55,948 nt of DNA from a virus, in IMG/VR virus record IMGVR_UViG_3300010885_035166, positions 1-55,948 of that record; one strand, 5' to 3'. The notes below the pieces were generated by a model that was given only the letters and a program-made list of their open reading frames with translations, did not search any database and had not been told where the DNA came from. This document shows, piece by piece, positions 1-7,989 of this stretch. The first letter of the stretch is position 1. Each line of letters opens with the position of its first letter. Position numbers and translations under genes: made by a program.

Positions 1-1
1 A

Positions 2-904
2 CAAGATATTAGGTTTTCAAGAACAATTAATCGTATTCAACAATCTATGTTGCAAGAACTTAATAAAATTGTTATTATTCATTTGTATCTATTAGGATTT
101 GAAGATGATTTAGACAATTTTACACTTACACTTAATAACCCATCAACACAAGCTGAAATGCTTAAAGTTGAGCATATGCAATTAAAGATGACATTATATA
201 AAGATTCTGTAACTGATGCTGGTAATGGATTCGCACCAATGTCTATGACAAGAGCTAGAAGGGAAATATTTGGATGGTCTGACAATGAAATTAAACAAGA
301 TTTTCTTGAGCAAAGAATTGAAAAAGCAGCTTCCGCTGAATTGCAAAACTCATCAAATGTTATTAAACACACTGGTGTATTTGATGTTGTTGATAGGATT
401 TATGGCGATATGGATTTAGCGCTTAAAGGCGGTGGTGCTGCTCCTGCTGACGGTGAAGATGGTGGCGCTAGTGCTGGCGGAGGCGGTGGAAGTATTGGTA
501 GCTTAGGTGGTGGTTTTGGTGGTGGTGGAACAGCTGAGGGTGATTTGGATTTTGGTGGTGACGAAGGAACTGAGGGTGAAACGCCAGAAGCTGGAACCGA
601 AGGTGAAACGCCAGAAGCTGGGGCTGAGGGTGAAACGCCAAAGGCTGGGGCTGAAGCTAGTGCGACTTCTGAAAATTTCAAAAAAACTGAAAACTTATTA
701 ATGGAACAGAAAGAAGTATTATCAAAAAAATTAAATGAACGAAATAAAAAATATCAAAATATTTTTATTGACAGATTAATTTCAATGGTGGGAAATGAAC
801 CTAAAAAATCAGTAGAAAAAATTAAAATATATGATAAAAATGTAAAAATTAATGAAGGCATTGGTAATATGATTAAAAATATTGACGATATGCTTAAAGA
901 TTAA
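2..904 (+). CDS. Portal vertex protein (gp20-like), C-terminal part
   Basis: The reading frame is already open at base 2 and enters the window coding DIRFSRTINRIQQSM, so the first visible ATG at 47 is internal and the gene is cut by the window edge. The visible helical part (QQSMLQELNKIVIIHLYLLG, then a segment on target-list mutation of MSMTRARREIFGWSDNEIK type) fits the C-terminal region of T4 gp20-type portals, the dodecameric ring at the packaging vertex. The following order protease, scaffold, major capsid protein is the T4 order and supports the call. After about residue 135 the protein turns into a Gly/Ala/Glu-rich low-complexity stretch with three 9-residue repeats and then a charged helical tail, an extension not expected in T4 gp20. 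The extension is richer in G and C than its surroundings. The portal call is by similarity of a partial sequence plus synteny. Confidence 0.75.
   Translation, partial: QDIRFSRTINRIQQSMLQELNKIVIIHLYLLGFEDDLDNFTLTLNNPSTQAEMLKVEHMQLKMTLYKDSVTDAGNGFAPMSMTRARREIFGWSDNEIKQDFLEQRIEKAASAELQNSSNVIKHTGVFDVVDRIYGDMDLALKGGGAAPADGEDGGASAGGGGGSIGSLGGGFGGGGTAEGDLDFGGDEGTEGETPEAGTEGETPEAGAEGETPKAGAEASATSENFKKTENLLMEQKEVLSKKLNERNKKYQNIFIDRLISMVGNEPKKSVEKIKIYDKNVKINEGIGNMIKNIDDMLKD
569..649 (+). repeat. Three tandem 27-bp repeats in the portal tail
   Basis: Three in-frame copies (569-595, 596-622, 623-649) encode TEGETPEAG, TEGETPEAG and AEGETPKAG. Copies differ at a few bases. They lie inside a Gly-rich acidic linker and keep the reading frame. 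Confidence 0.9.
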
Positions 905-922
905 TTTTTTGAGACAATAATT

Positions 923-937
923 GATATTTATTATTAA
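923..937 (+). promoter_or_regulatory. Candidate late promoter element
   Basis: The sequence gatatttattattaa lies 10-24 bases before the ATG at 947. A near-identical ATATTTAT core recurs close upstream of several other structural operons in this window. Assignment to the gp55-like sigma factor is inference; the genome is AT-rich so chance matches are possible. Confidence 0.4.
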
Positions 938-946
938 ACTATTAAA

Positions 947-1723
947 ATGCAAAATTTTGGTAAAATAAAAAACGTTTTCAATAATTTATTCGTAGAAAAT
1001 ATTATAAGAAAAGACAATACAACTAAAAAATTATTTAAAAGATATCTGAAAACTATTAAAGAAAGTGAAATATTGAAAACACAATTTTTCATATATAATA
1101 ACATTGAAAATAAAATAGATGGAGATGTTATGTCTGCAAATCTTTTTATTTCTGAAAATATAAAGTTATTGGAAAAATATAGTAAATCCGATATATTAAA
1201 AGAAAATCAAAAACTTGTAAACCTTGTAAATAAATTTGAAGACAAGGTAGTTGAATCTTACGAGTATTCCACATTACATGAATCATTGGCCAACTTGATT
1301 TTTATTAAAAGAACACCTAAAAATATTGAAAAGATTACCGAAGAAATAAAAAACATTAATAAATTTATTTCCACGAATAAAGCTAAAGAAGTTAATAGCG
1401 CATTAGAAGTACCTATTAGTATATTAACCAATATAATGGTTGAAAAATACAATGAAAAGTATAATACTTTAGACGAATTCGATAAGAAAATCTTAAAAAC
1501 ATTAATTGAGTCTGACATTAAAGGTAAACAAAAACTTTATGATGAAATTGTCAAAGAATGTGTAACGCTTGTTGAAAAATTACTTGACAATGCTGATGGT
1601 GAATCAAAAGAAAAATTATTAAGGGTTAAGACAAAATTAGATGAAAAAGATGAAGTTAATGAAGAAGAATTAATAATAAGAATTTCTAAATTAATTGGGC
1701 TACGAAATAACTTAAAAAATTAA
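947..1723 (+). CDS. Unknown protein between portal and protease
   Basis: A 258-residue, lysine- and glutamate-rich, almost wholly helical protein without a domain I recognise and without a signal peptide or membrane segment. It begins at an ATG a few bases after an A-rich leader. Its place directly after the portal corresponds to the T4 gp67/gp68 prohead-core slot, so a role in head assembly is plausible, but there is no sequence match I can point to. The stretch after about residue 120 has coiled-coil-like spacing. Confidence 0.75.
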   Translation: MQNFGKIKNVFNNLFVENIIRKDNTTKKLFKRYLKTIKESEILKTQFFIYNNIENKIDGDVMSANLFISENIKLLEKYSKSDILKENQKLVNLVNKFEDKVVESYEYSTLHESLANLIFIKRTPKNIEKITEEIKNINKFISTNKAKEVNSALEVPISILTNIMVEKYNEKYNTLDEFDKKILKTLIESDIKGKQKLYDEIVKECVTLVEKLLDNADGESKEKLLRVKTKLDEKDEVNEEELIIRISKLIGLRNNLKN

Positions 1724-1732
1724 AAAAATTCT

Positions 1733-1966
1733 ATGGTTACTAAACATCCAAATGAAAACATTATTAAATTAAGGGAATTATCTAATATTTTATGTACTAT
1801 AATAGATGATAAAACATCTGAAAAAATGATATATGAAATTAAAAATATTGTTGAAGTAGAAAATGAACACGTTAATCAACTAGACAATAAAGATGCAAAA
1901 ATTATGTGTTACGAAAATATGTGTACTAAATTAAAAATAATATTAAATAAATTTAAATTTGTATAA
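1733..1966 (+). CDS. Small unknown protein
   Basis: A 77-residue acidic helical protein, starting nine bases after the previous stop and ending directly before the next ATG at 1967. The tight packing and same strand argue for co-transcription with the head genes. No recognisable motif; contains two cysteines in MCYENMC near residues 62-68. Confidence 0.65.
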   Translation: MVTKHPNENIIKLRELSNILCTIIDDKTSEKMIYEIKNIVEVENEHVNQLDNKDAKIMCYENMCTKLKIILNKFKFV

Positions 1967-2302
1967 ATGTCTACAGACAGAGAAACTTGGGGCAACTACA
2001 GTAAATTAGTATTAAAAGAATTAGAAAGACTAAATGATAATTACGAAAAAATGCGTGAAGACATTGATATTCGTTTTAAAGAAATGAATACTGTTTTAAC
2101 TGAATTTAAAAATACTGAAAAAGTAGTTAGTGACCAAAAAAATTGGATTGAAAAAGTTAATGATGTTTGGTCACCAATGCAAATGAAAGAAGCCAAGGAT
2201 GAGATTTATGCACAAAAAAATAAGTGGGTTGCAACAATTGCTATTATTACATTTGTTCAAATTTTAATTGGAGTTGCTTTGTCTATTTGGGGAAAATTTT
2301 AA
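1967..2302 (+). CDS. Small coiled-coil protein with C-terminal membrane anchor
   Basis: A 111-residue protein. Residues about 10-75 are charged and heptad-like (LKELERLNDNYEKMREDI), and residues about 86-107 (WVATIAIITFVQILIGVALS) form one strongly hydrophobic segment ending in WGKF, typical of a tail-anchored membrane protein. Many phages carry small proteins of this build (XhlA-like or unnamed), some linked to lysis, but no family match is certain. Starts at the base following the preceding stop. Confidence 0.7.
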   Translation: MSTDRETWGNYSKLVLKELERLNDNYEKMREDIDIRFKEMNTVLTEFKNTEKVVSDQKNWIEKVNDVWSPMQMKEAKDEIYAQKNKWVATIAIITFVQILIGVALSIWGKF

Positions 2303-2305
2303 AAG

Positions 2306-2794
2306 TTGACCCAACAAAAAAATTTTATTATACTTGTAATAAAACCAGGTATGAAGAAAGGAAAAGAATTAAAAATTAACAAGTTTAAAAATTATAATGT
2401 TGTTTACGGAAGTGTAAATAATAAAAATTCAAAAGCATTATATATTAACGTTTCAGCATGGGCTGACCCAAGATTAGATGGAGAGTTAAATTACACTAGA
2501 ATTATAAAAGACATTGATAAAAAAATCAGACAAACAATTTATAATATATTAGAAAAAAATATTGCGACACCATTTTTAAAAGATAGGACAATTGTAGATT
2601 TTGATATCCGAGAATCAGGTGTCAAATTTGGTAAGCGAAGTTTTACAAATGTTGAAATAACATTTTTTATGAAATACGAAATGCCAATAAATGATAGTAC
2701 TTTAGCACCATTTATTGATGAATTAATTGAAACCGTAATTAAAAATGTTTTTGAAAAGGACAAATATTTCAATTTTTACAAGAAAAAAAAATAA
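2306..2794 (+). CDS. Unknown head-cluster protein
   Basis: A 162-residue protein of mixed alpha/beta look. The longest frame starts at TTG 2306, three bases after the preceding stop; the first ATG (2351) would remove 15 residues including a hydrophobic strand (NFIILVIKPG). I keep the TTG start because that segment reads like protein and the gap would otherwise be 48 bases, but the start is uncertain. No domain recognised. It is the last gene before a strong terminator, and so probably the end of the portal transcription unit. Confidence 0.65.
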   Translation: MTQQKNFIILVIKPGMKKGKELKINKFKNYNVVYGSVNNKNSKALYINVSAWADPRLDGELNYTRIIKDIDKKIRQTIYNILEKNIATPFLKDRTIVDFDIRESGVKFGKRSFTNVEITFFMKYEMPINDSTLAPFIDELIETVIKNVFEKDKYFNFYKKKK

Positions 2795-2818
2795 AAATAA
2801 ATTTAATAATTAATTAAG

Positions 2819-2844
2819 CCTCAATTCAACATTGAGGTTTTTTT
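2819..2844 (+). terminator. Rho-independent terminator
   Basis: Perfect 6-bp stem CCTCAA / TTGAGG with a 7-base loop, followed by seven T. It closes the portal-side unit just after the stop at 2794. Confidence 0.85.
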
Positions 2845-2854
2845 GTTTTAATGC

Positions 2855-2870
2855 CATATTTATTATAATA
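2855..2870 (+). promoter_or_regulatory. Candidate late promoter element
   Basis: catatttattataata lies just after the terminator and about 90 bases before the protease ATG (2961). Same ATATTTAT core as the other candidates. Its position between a terminator and the next operon is what a promoter would need. Confidence 0.4.
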
Positions 2871-2960
2871 ACATTAGATAAAAATTTAACGCTTTTAAAC
2901 TAGTAAAAGTGTGTTTGATTATACAAATATATTGTTATAAATGTTTAAAGATATAATATT

Positions 2961-3665
2961 ATGAGAATATATGATGAATTAAAAATATTAAAAATTGGTG
3001 AAGTTGGTACTGGAGTATTAATTGAACATGATGCTGGATATATTTCACCGTTAGAGGCTAGAAATCAACCAATTATTAAAGAATTTACTAAATTAGAATT
3101 GGGGCATAAAGGTGATACAGGAACATTAGTCGTTTATGTTGTATTACAAAAATTTAACGTTAAAAATCGAAATGGTAGAATATACCCAGAAGAAATTCTT
3201 AAACGACAAAATGAAGTGTATCAAGAAGCCATTAGAGAAAGAAGGGCATTAGGTGAATTAGACCATCCAGAATCTTCTGTAATTTCTGGTGATAGAATAT
3301 CACATAATATTATTCAAACATGGTGGGAAGGTCATACACTTATGGGTAAAATGGAAGTACCTATGACCAAAGGATTCATAAATTTTGGTATCGTATCAAC
3401 AAAGGGTGATTTAGTTGCCCATTATCTACAGCAAAATTATATGATTGGTGTATCATCAAGAGGTGTTGGTTCATTAAAAGAAGTAAAGGGCGATTTTATC
3501 GTTCAAGATGATTTTGAACTTATATGTTGGGATGTAGTTACAGCACCAAGCACCCCTGGTTCTTGGGTCTTTAAAAACAAAGAAGAATCAAAACCTTATG
3601 TTGAAAGTATTTCAATTACAAAGACAAATTTAAATGAAAGTTTAGATAATTTTTTACTGGGGTAA
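2961..3665 (+). CDS. Prohead maturation protease (gp21-like)
   Basis: A serine protease of the T4 gp21 type, which cuts scaffold, capsid protein and internal head proteins inside the prohead. Family landmarks: GELDHP with the presumed catalytic His102, GVSSRG with Ser165/Ser166, and the CWDVVTAPSTPGS block with Asp191, about the spacing expected for a His-Ser-Asp protease. Length 234 is close to T4 gp21. Near the C-terminus TNLNESLDN gives a possible self-cleavage site L-N-E226/S227 of the [LI]-x-E type that this family cuts; KIGE near residue 14 is another. It sits before the scaffold and the major capsid protein as in T4. The assignment is firm; the self-cleavage positions are predicted. 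Confidence 0.93.
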   Translation: MRIYDELKILKIGEVGTGVLIEHDAGYISPLEARNQPIIKEFTKLELGHKGDTGTLVVYVVLQKFNVKNRNGRIYPEEILKRQNEVYQEAIRERRALGELDHPESSVISGDRISHNIIQTWWEGHTLMGKMEVPMTKGFINFGIVSTKGDLVAHYLQQNYMIGVSSRGVGSLKEVKGDFIVQDDFELICWDVVTAPSTPGSWVFKNKEESKPYVESISITKTNLNESLDNFLLG

Positions 3666-3716
3666 AATAAAAATAAAAATATTTTTTTACAAAAATTGAA
3701 TTTTTATAAAAAAATA

Positions 3717-3729
3717 CATATTTATTATG
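3717..3729 (+). promoter_or_regulatory. Candidate late promoter element
   Basis: catatttattatg lies 54-66 bases upstream of the scaffold ATG at 3783. The 117-base gap after the protease gene is otherwise AT-rich and featureless. Placement would allow high expression of scaffold and capsid protein. Confidence 0.4.
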
Positions 3730-3782
3730 TAAGTGGGTAATACTCATATTATTATTTGATAAGTAATACAAAAACAAAAAAA

Positions 3783-5075
3783 ATGGCAGAAAAAAAATCA
3801 ATTTTAGAAGAAGCGTTATTGGATGTTAAAAAAATTCAAGAAGCTTTAAATGCCAACACCAAAGAAATACTTCGCTCAGTTGCGAGAGAAGAAATTGATG
3901 GTATGGTGAAAGAATCGCTTGAAGAAGCTGATTATGACGAAGAAGCCATAGATGATGAAAATCTTGAATCTCAAGAAGGAGCCGAAGACGCTGAAAGCGA
4001 AGATGCTGAAGGTGGCGAAGGTGACGAAGAAGGTTTTGAGATTGAAATTGATGGTGAAGATTCTGACGAAGAGTCTGATGAATTAGAATTTCCAAACCCA
4101 GAAGAAGTTGGCTCAGAAGATGATGACCAAGAAATAGGAATGGACGCAGATGCGTTAGGTGGGGATGAATTAGATATGACAACCGCATCAGATGATGATG
4201 TTATCGCAATTTACAAAAAATTAAGCGGTGAAGATGAAATTGAAATTGTTGGTGACGAAATTCATTTAAACATTTCAGAACCAGGCGAATACATCGTTAA
4301 AAAAGGTGCATTAGGCATGGGAAGTTCTGAAACTGATATGGAAGACATGGAAGACATGGAAGACATGGACGATATGGAAGATGAAGGAATGACTTACGAA
4401 ATCGCAATGGATGATGAATCTGAAATAACTAATGAATCTGAAATGACTGACGAAGTTTATGAATCAAAGGATGAAGAAGAAGTTGTAACGGAAGAAGATG
4501 AAGAATCTGATAACGAATCAATTGAAGAAAAAGCGAGTATTGGTACTGGTATGAGTGTTGGCACTCACCGTAATAAAACTGGTCCTAGTTCGATTGGCGC
4601 TATTCAAAATCCAAAGGCTAAAAATGAGTCTGTATCTTCTAAAAAAGTTATTTCTGAAACCGAAATTAAGTATAAAAAGTTACTAAATGAATCTGCGCAA
4701 TTAAAGCTTGAGAATGAAGAGTTCAGACAAGCGCTTAAGAAGTTCAGAAATATGTTGGTAGAAACAGTTGTATTCAATTCTAACTTAAGTTACGTAACTA
4801 AGTTATTTATGGAACATTCAACTACCAAAGACGAAAAGAAAAAAATCATCACAAGATTCGATGATGAGGTTTCTAACCTTAAAGAATCTAAAAAATTATA
4901 TAAAACTATTGTAAGTGAATTATCTGTTAGAAGACCAATGAACGAAGCGGTAGAGAATAAAATAATCAAAGAGGTTGCAACTAGTGGCTCTAAACAATTA
5001 AACAAAGCTACTGTGTATGTTGACCCATCAACTCAAAGAATCAAAGATTTGATTAAAAGAGTTGAACAAAGATAA
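3783..5075 (+). CDS. Prohead core scaffold protein (gp22-like)
   Basis: A 430-residue, extremely acidic protein directly before the major capsid protein. A TTG at 3756 would add nine residues, but the ATG at 3783, after an A-rich leader, is the natural start. Residues 1-50 are helical, about 50-245 are almost all Asp, Glu, Gly and Ser with a DME repeat, and about 290-430 return to a Lys/Glu-rich coiled-coil. This build and position match internal scaffolds of T4-type phages. Possible protease sites of [LI]-x-E form occur at ILE9/E10 and LLNE/S in the coiled-coil part, as expected of a scaffold destroyed on maturation. Identified by composition and synteny, not by close similarity. Confidence 0.75.
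   Translation: MAEKKSILEEALLDVKKIQEALNANTKEILRSVAREEIDGMVKESLEEADYDEEAIDDENLESQEGAEDAESEDAEGGEGDEEGFEIEIDGEDSDEESDELEFPNPEEVGSEDDDQEIGMDADALGGDELDMTTASDDDVIAIYKKLSGEDEIEIVGDEIHLNISEPGEYIVKKGALGMGSSETDMEDMEDMEDMDDMEDEGMTYEIAMDDESEITNESEMTDEVYESKDEEEVVTEEDEESDNESIEEKASIGTGMSVGTHRNKTGPSSIGAIQNPKAKNESVSSKKVISETEIKYKKLLNESAQLKLENEEFRQALKKFRNMLVETVVFNSNLSYVTKLFMEHSTTKDEKKKIITRFDDEVSNLKESKKLYKTIVSELSVRRPMNEAVENKIIKEVATSGSKQLNKATVYVDPSTQRIKDLIKRVEQR
4335..4382 (+). repeat. Short 9-bp tandem repeats in the scaffold gene
   Basis: About five imperfect copies of ga(t/c)atggaa encode a DME-DME-DMD type run. A likely replication-slippage tract that can change length without losing frame. Confidence 0.8.
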
Positions 5076-5104
5076 TAAGAACTAAAAATAATTAAAAAAA
5101 AATT

Positions 5105-6943
5105 ATGTCACATTTATTAACATCTGGACAAGTTGGTAACATCGGAATGAACCACATGAAGGCCATCCGAAAAGAAACCCAATCAAAATGGGATAGCTTA
5201 GGCTTCCTTGAAGGTCTTAAAGGCCACGTAAAAGAAAACATTGCTCAATTGTATGAGAACCAAGCTTCAGTTCTTTTAAGCGAATCTACTGTATCAACAT
5301 CATCTGGTTCTTTTGAAACAGTTGTATTCCCTATCGTAAGAAGGGTTTTCTCTAAATTACTTGCTAACGACATCGTGTCTGTACAAGCTATGAACATGCC
5401 AATTGGTAAATTGTTCTATTTCGTACCACAAACTTCTAGCCGTGTTGATGCTAACGGAAATGCTGGTAGTGACTATGCGAATAACGGTACTACAGACGTT
5501 TATGGAACTATTTATTCTGCTCATACTTCATTTGCATCTAGTGGAATTCCATCATGTGTATTGCCAGCAGCTGGAACATGTGTTGTGACTCCATTTGAAG
5601 CTAAGAACTTGTATGATATTTTCTACAATGATGGCTTATTTGATAACTCTAAAGGTACTTTGACTATTCGTACACACTCTAACGTACCTAAATTTACTTT
5701 AAATACTAGTGGTGTGTTTAGTGCAGCTTTGTCTGGTGCTGGTACTTTGCAAACCGCAACTGATGGAGCTGTAAGAGAAATTATTGTTGCTATCTCTGGA
5801 TTTTCACCAAATAACACAAACAAACAAGTAATGATTGGTGCTGATGGTAACCAAATGGATACCGAATCTTTCTTAGCTTCTTTGCAAGTTGTTACCACTG
5901 CTAACATTTTGGATAGAGATAATAACGTAGTTATTGGTTCTAACAAGTCTGTACCTTTCAGAATAGTTACTCAGAAATATGGTAAAGGAATTGTTGATTA
6001 TGATTCATTAACCGATGCGACAGGTGCTATCTATTTGGGATTGGATTTAACTCACCCAGTTGGAACAACTGCTTCTGGTACTGCTTATGCTGGTACTGCT
6101 ACTTATGATGGTTATGTTGGTGCTTCTGCTACAACTGTATCAGCATATACATTTAATGCTGCATGGGCTGAATATGCTACCTTAGAACTTGAAACTGAAA
6201 TGGGAGAAGTATCTTTTAAATTGGATGAAATCGTGGTTGCTGTTGAAGAAAGAAAATTAAGAGCAACATGGTCTCCAGAATTGGCTCAAGATGTTAGTGC
6301 ATTCCACAACATTGATGCTGAGGCTGAATTGACTGCAATGTTGTCTGAGCAAGTTGCTGCTGAAATCGATAGAGAAATCTTGAGAGATTTGCGTAAGGGT
6401 GGTGCATGGCAATTGCGTTGGGATTATAACGGTTGGAGAAAAGCTTCTTCTGCTGCTAGTCCTTACACACAAAAAGACTGGAATCAAACTTTGATTATGA
6501 AAGTTAATCAGTTAAGTGCTCAAATTCACAAATCAACTCTTCGTGGTGGTGCAAACTTTATTGTTGTATCTTCTGAGATTTCGGCTGTATTTGATGATTT
6601 GGACTATTTTCACGTAAGTGATGCTAACCCTGAGCAAGATTCATACAACATGGGTATTGAAAGAATTGGTACATTAAGCGGACGTTATCAAGTATACCGT
6701 GACCCATATTCACCTGCTTACTCTATCATTGTTGGTCATAAGGGTAAATCATTGTTGGATACTGGTTATATCTATGCGCCATATGTGCCATTGCAATTAA
6801 CCCCAACTATGTACAATCCGTTTAACTTTGCTCCAGTTAAAGGTATCATGACACGTTATGCGAAAAAGGTTGTAAATAACAGGTTCTACGCTCACGTAAG
6901 AGTGGATGGTGTTCCTACATTTAATGTTAATGAGTTGAGATAA
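5105..6943 (+). CDS. Major capsid protein (gp23-like)
   Basis: The 612-residue hexamer-forming shell protein. The N-terminus KWDSLGFLEGL...AQLYENQ parallels the T4 gp23 prodomain (KWKPLLEGEGL...IFENQ), and later blocks match gp23: WSPELAQDVSAFHNIDAEAE near residue 395, EIDREILRDL, and YQVYRDPYSPAYSIIVGHKG followed by YIYAPYVPL near 535-565. T4 gp23 is cut after FLTE; the aligned site here is LLSE60/S61, so about 60 residues should be removed by the 2961-3665 protease. It is about 90 residues longer than T4 gp23; Thr/Ser/Gly/Ala-rich stretches near residues 110-350 are the likely inserts, perhaps a surface domain. It has the most G+C-balanced codon use nearby, which fits high expression. Preceded by an A-rich leader without Shine-Dalgarno. 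Confidence 0.96.
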   Translation: MSHLLTSGQVGNIGMNHMKAIRKETQSKWDSLGFLEGLKGHVKENIAQLYENQASVLLSESTVSTSSGSFETVVFPIVRRVFSKLLANDIVSVQAMNMPIGKLFYFVPQTSSRVDANGNAGSDYANNGTTDVYGTIYSAHTSFASSGIPSCVLPAAGTCVVTPFEAKNLYDIFYNDGLFDNSKGTLTIRTHSNVPKFTLNTSGVFSAALSGAGTLQTATDGAVREIIVAISGFSPNNTNKQVMIGADGNQMDTESFLASLQVVTTANILDRDNNVVIGSNKSVPFRIVTQKYGKGIVDYDSLTDATGAIYLGLDLTHPVGTTASGTAYAGTATYDGYVGASATTVSAYTFNAAWAEYATLELETEMGEVSFKLDEIVVAVEERKLRATWSPELAQDVSAFHNIDAEAELTAMLSEQVAAEIDREILRDLRKGGAWQLRWDYNGWRKASSAASPYTQKDWNQTLIMKVNQLSAQIHKSTLRGGANFIVVSSEISAVFDDLDYFHVSDANPEQDSYNMGIERIGTLSGRYQVYRDPYSPAYSIIVGHKGKSLLDTGYIYAPYVPLQLTPTMYNPFNFAPVKGIMTRYAKKVVNNRFYAHVRVDGVPTFNVNELR

Positions 6944-6964
6944 CTTATTGAAAATAAATAACTT

Positions 6965-6994
6965 AAAAGGGTAATCGAAAGATTACCCTTTTTT
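6965..6994 (+). terminator. Rho-independent terminator after the capsid gene
   Basis: Stem AAAAGGGTAATC / GATTACCCTTTT closed by a GAAA tetraloop and running into a T tract. It lies 22 bases after the stop of the major capsid gene. Confidence 0.92.
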
Positions 6995-7003
6995 GCATTT
7001 AAT

Positions 7004-7017
7004 GATATTTATAATAA
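7004..7017 (+). promoter_or_regulatory. Candidate late promoter element
   Basis: gatatttataataa lies between the capsid terminator and the ATG at 7022, only 4 bases from the start codon at its nearest end. Same core as the copy at 53369 before a fibre gene. Confidence 0.45.
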
Positions 7018-7021
7018 AAAC

Positions 7022-7441
7022 ATGAGCAAACAATCTTTAATAAAAAAACAAATTGTTAATAAAGAAAAATTAATAATTGAAAATTTTCATAAAATTTCTA
7101 AACAATTGGGTATGATAACCGAAAATGGAAATTATGATTTATTATCGCAATATAAAGGAGACCATTATGGTAATCCAATGCCTAAAAATCAATATTTAAA
7201 TTCTTTAGCGTTAGATGAAAGAGGTATTTCAATATTACAAGATTTAGTTAATTTAATCTCATCTGATAAACATTGGATGGCGAATGTTTATCCAAATGGT
7301 GCATCGTATGTGGATTTAATTAACGATATTAAAAACGTATATAATATTACTCAAACCACAATGGATTTGGTTGCTAGAGAAAACCCAATAAAATATGCGA
7401 ATAACTTAAAAGATGCTATTCAAAACAACAAACAAAGTTAA
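7022..7441 (+). CDS. Unknown protein, possible internal head protein
   Basis: A 139-residue protein without a recognised domain. Its stop overlaps the ATG of the next gene by one base (TAATG), so the two are probably translated together. Two possible head-protease sites occur near the N-terminus, KLIIE20/N and GMITE34/N, preceded by a basic helix as in capsid targeting sequences, but the leader differs from MKKxIKKLLRE of the following genes. First gene of a probable late operon running to 9757. Confidence 0.65.
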   Translation: MSKQSLIKKQIVNKEKLIIENFHKISKQLGMITENGNYDLLSQYKGDHYGNPMPKNQYLNSLALDERGISILQDLVNLISSDKHWMANVYPNGASYVDLINDIKNVYNITQTTMDLVARENPIKYANNLKDAIQNNKQS

Positions 7442-7968
7442 TGAAAAAAGTGATTAAAAAATTACTTAGAGAAAATTTAATTTTTGAGAATGAAAATAAA
7501 TATGTTTTATTTCCAATAAGTTATGACGATTATAATGAAGAAATAGAAGATTCTAATTTAGACATTGATGAACTAATTGATAGAGTACATAAAATAGCTA
7601 ATGAAAATGGGGTAAATATTTTAAGCGATAAACGCTTATCTAATATTTTAGTGGATGTTGAAAATGGAACAGCTATTGGTGGTGTGTGGGTTAGTGATAA
7701 TAATATGAGTTTTTCTTTTGATATTGCGCTAGATAAAAATTATCAAAACTTAAGATTATCACATTTATTAATAGATGCGGCACTAGAAGAATATGAAATA
7801 CAAAATGATACAGTTTTAGATATGTCAAATAAGAAATTATCAATGGATATTGATGTTATTAATCCGAAATTAGCTGATATATTAAAACGAAAATATGGAT
7901 TTAGAGTAAAAAAAAGAATATCTAATGATAGGGTTATTATGAGTTTAAATAAAACAAATAAAATATGA
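7441..7968 (+). CDS. GNAT-like protein with capsid-targeting-type leader
   Basis: A 175-residue protein. Residues 1-11 are MKKVIKKLLRE, nearly the same as the first residues of the genes at 8582 and 9350; LLRE/N fits the [LI]-x-E cleavage rule of gp21-type proteases and the leader resembles in role the T4 capsid targeting sequence MKTYQEFIAE. The body has a GNAT-like order: GGVWVSDNN strand, ALDKNYQNLRLSHLLIDAA (the usual acetyl-CoA loop place) and a C-terminal PKLADILKRKYGFRV, which is a typical GNAT ending. The loop lacks the glycines of the Q/R-x-x-G-x-G motif, so acetyl-CoA binding may be altered or lost. Predicted internal, possibly injected, protein. Confidence 0.6.
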   Translation: MKKVIKKLLRENLIFENENKYVLFPISYDDYNEEIEDSNLDIDELIDRVHKIANENGVNILSDKRLSNILVDVENGTAIGGVWVSDNNMSFSFDIALDKNYQNLRLSHLLIDAALEEYEIQNDTVLDMSNKKLSMDIDVINPKLADILKRKYGFRVKKRISNDRVIMSLNKTNKI

Positions 7969-7989
7969 AATTAATGCCAATATATAAAA

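Noticed and set aside
400-681. Open frame on the minus strand over the portal repeat region
   Set aside because: Its Pro/Ser repeat is only the mirror of the Gly/Glu-rich portal code; no independent sign of coding.
3756-3782. Upstream TTG start for the scaffold gene
   Set aside because: The nine added residues are AT-derived filler; the ATG at 3783 has an A-rich leader and gives a natural acidic protein start.
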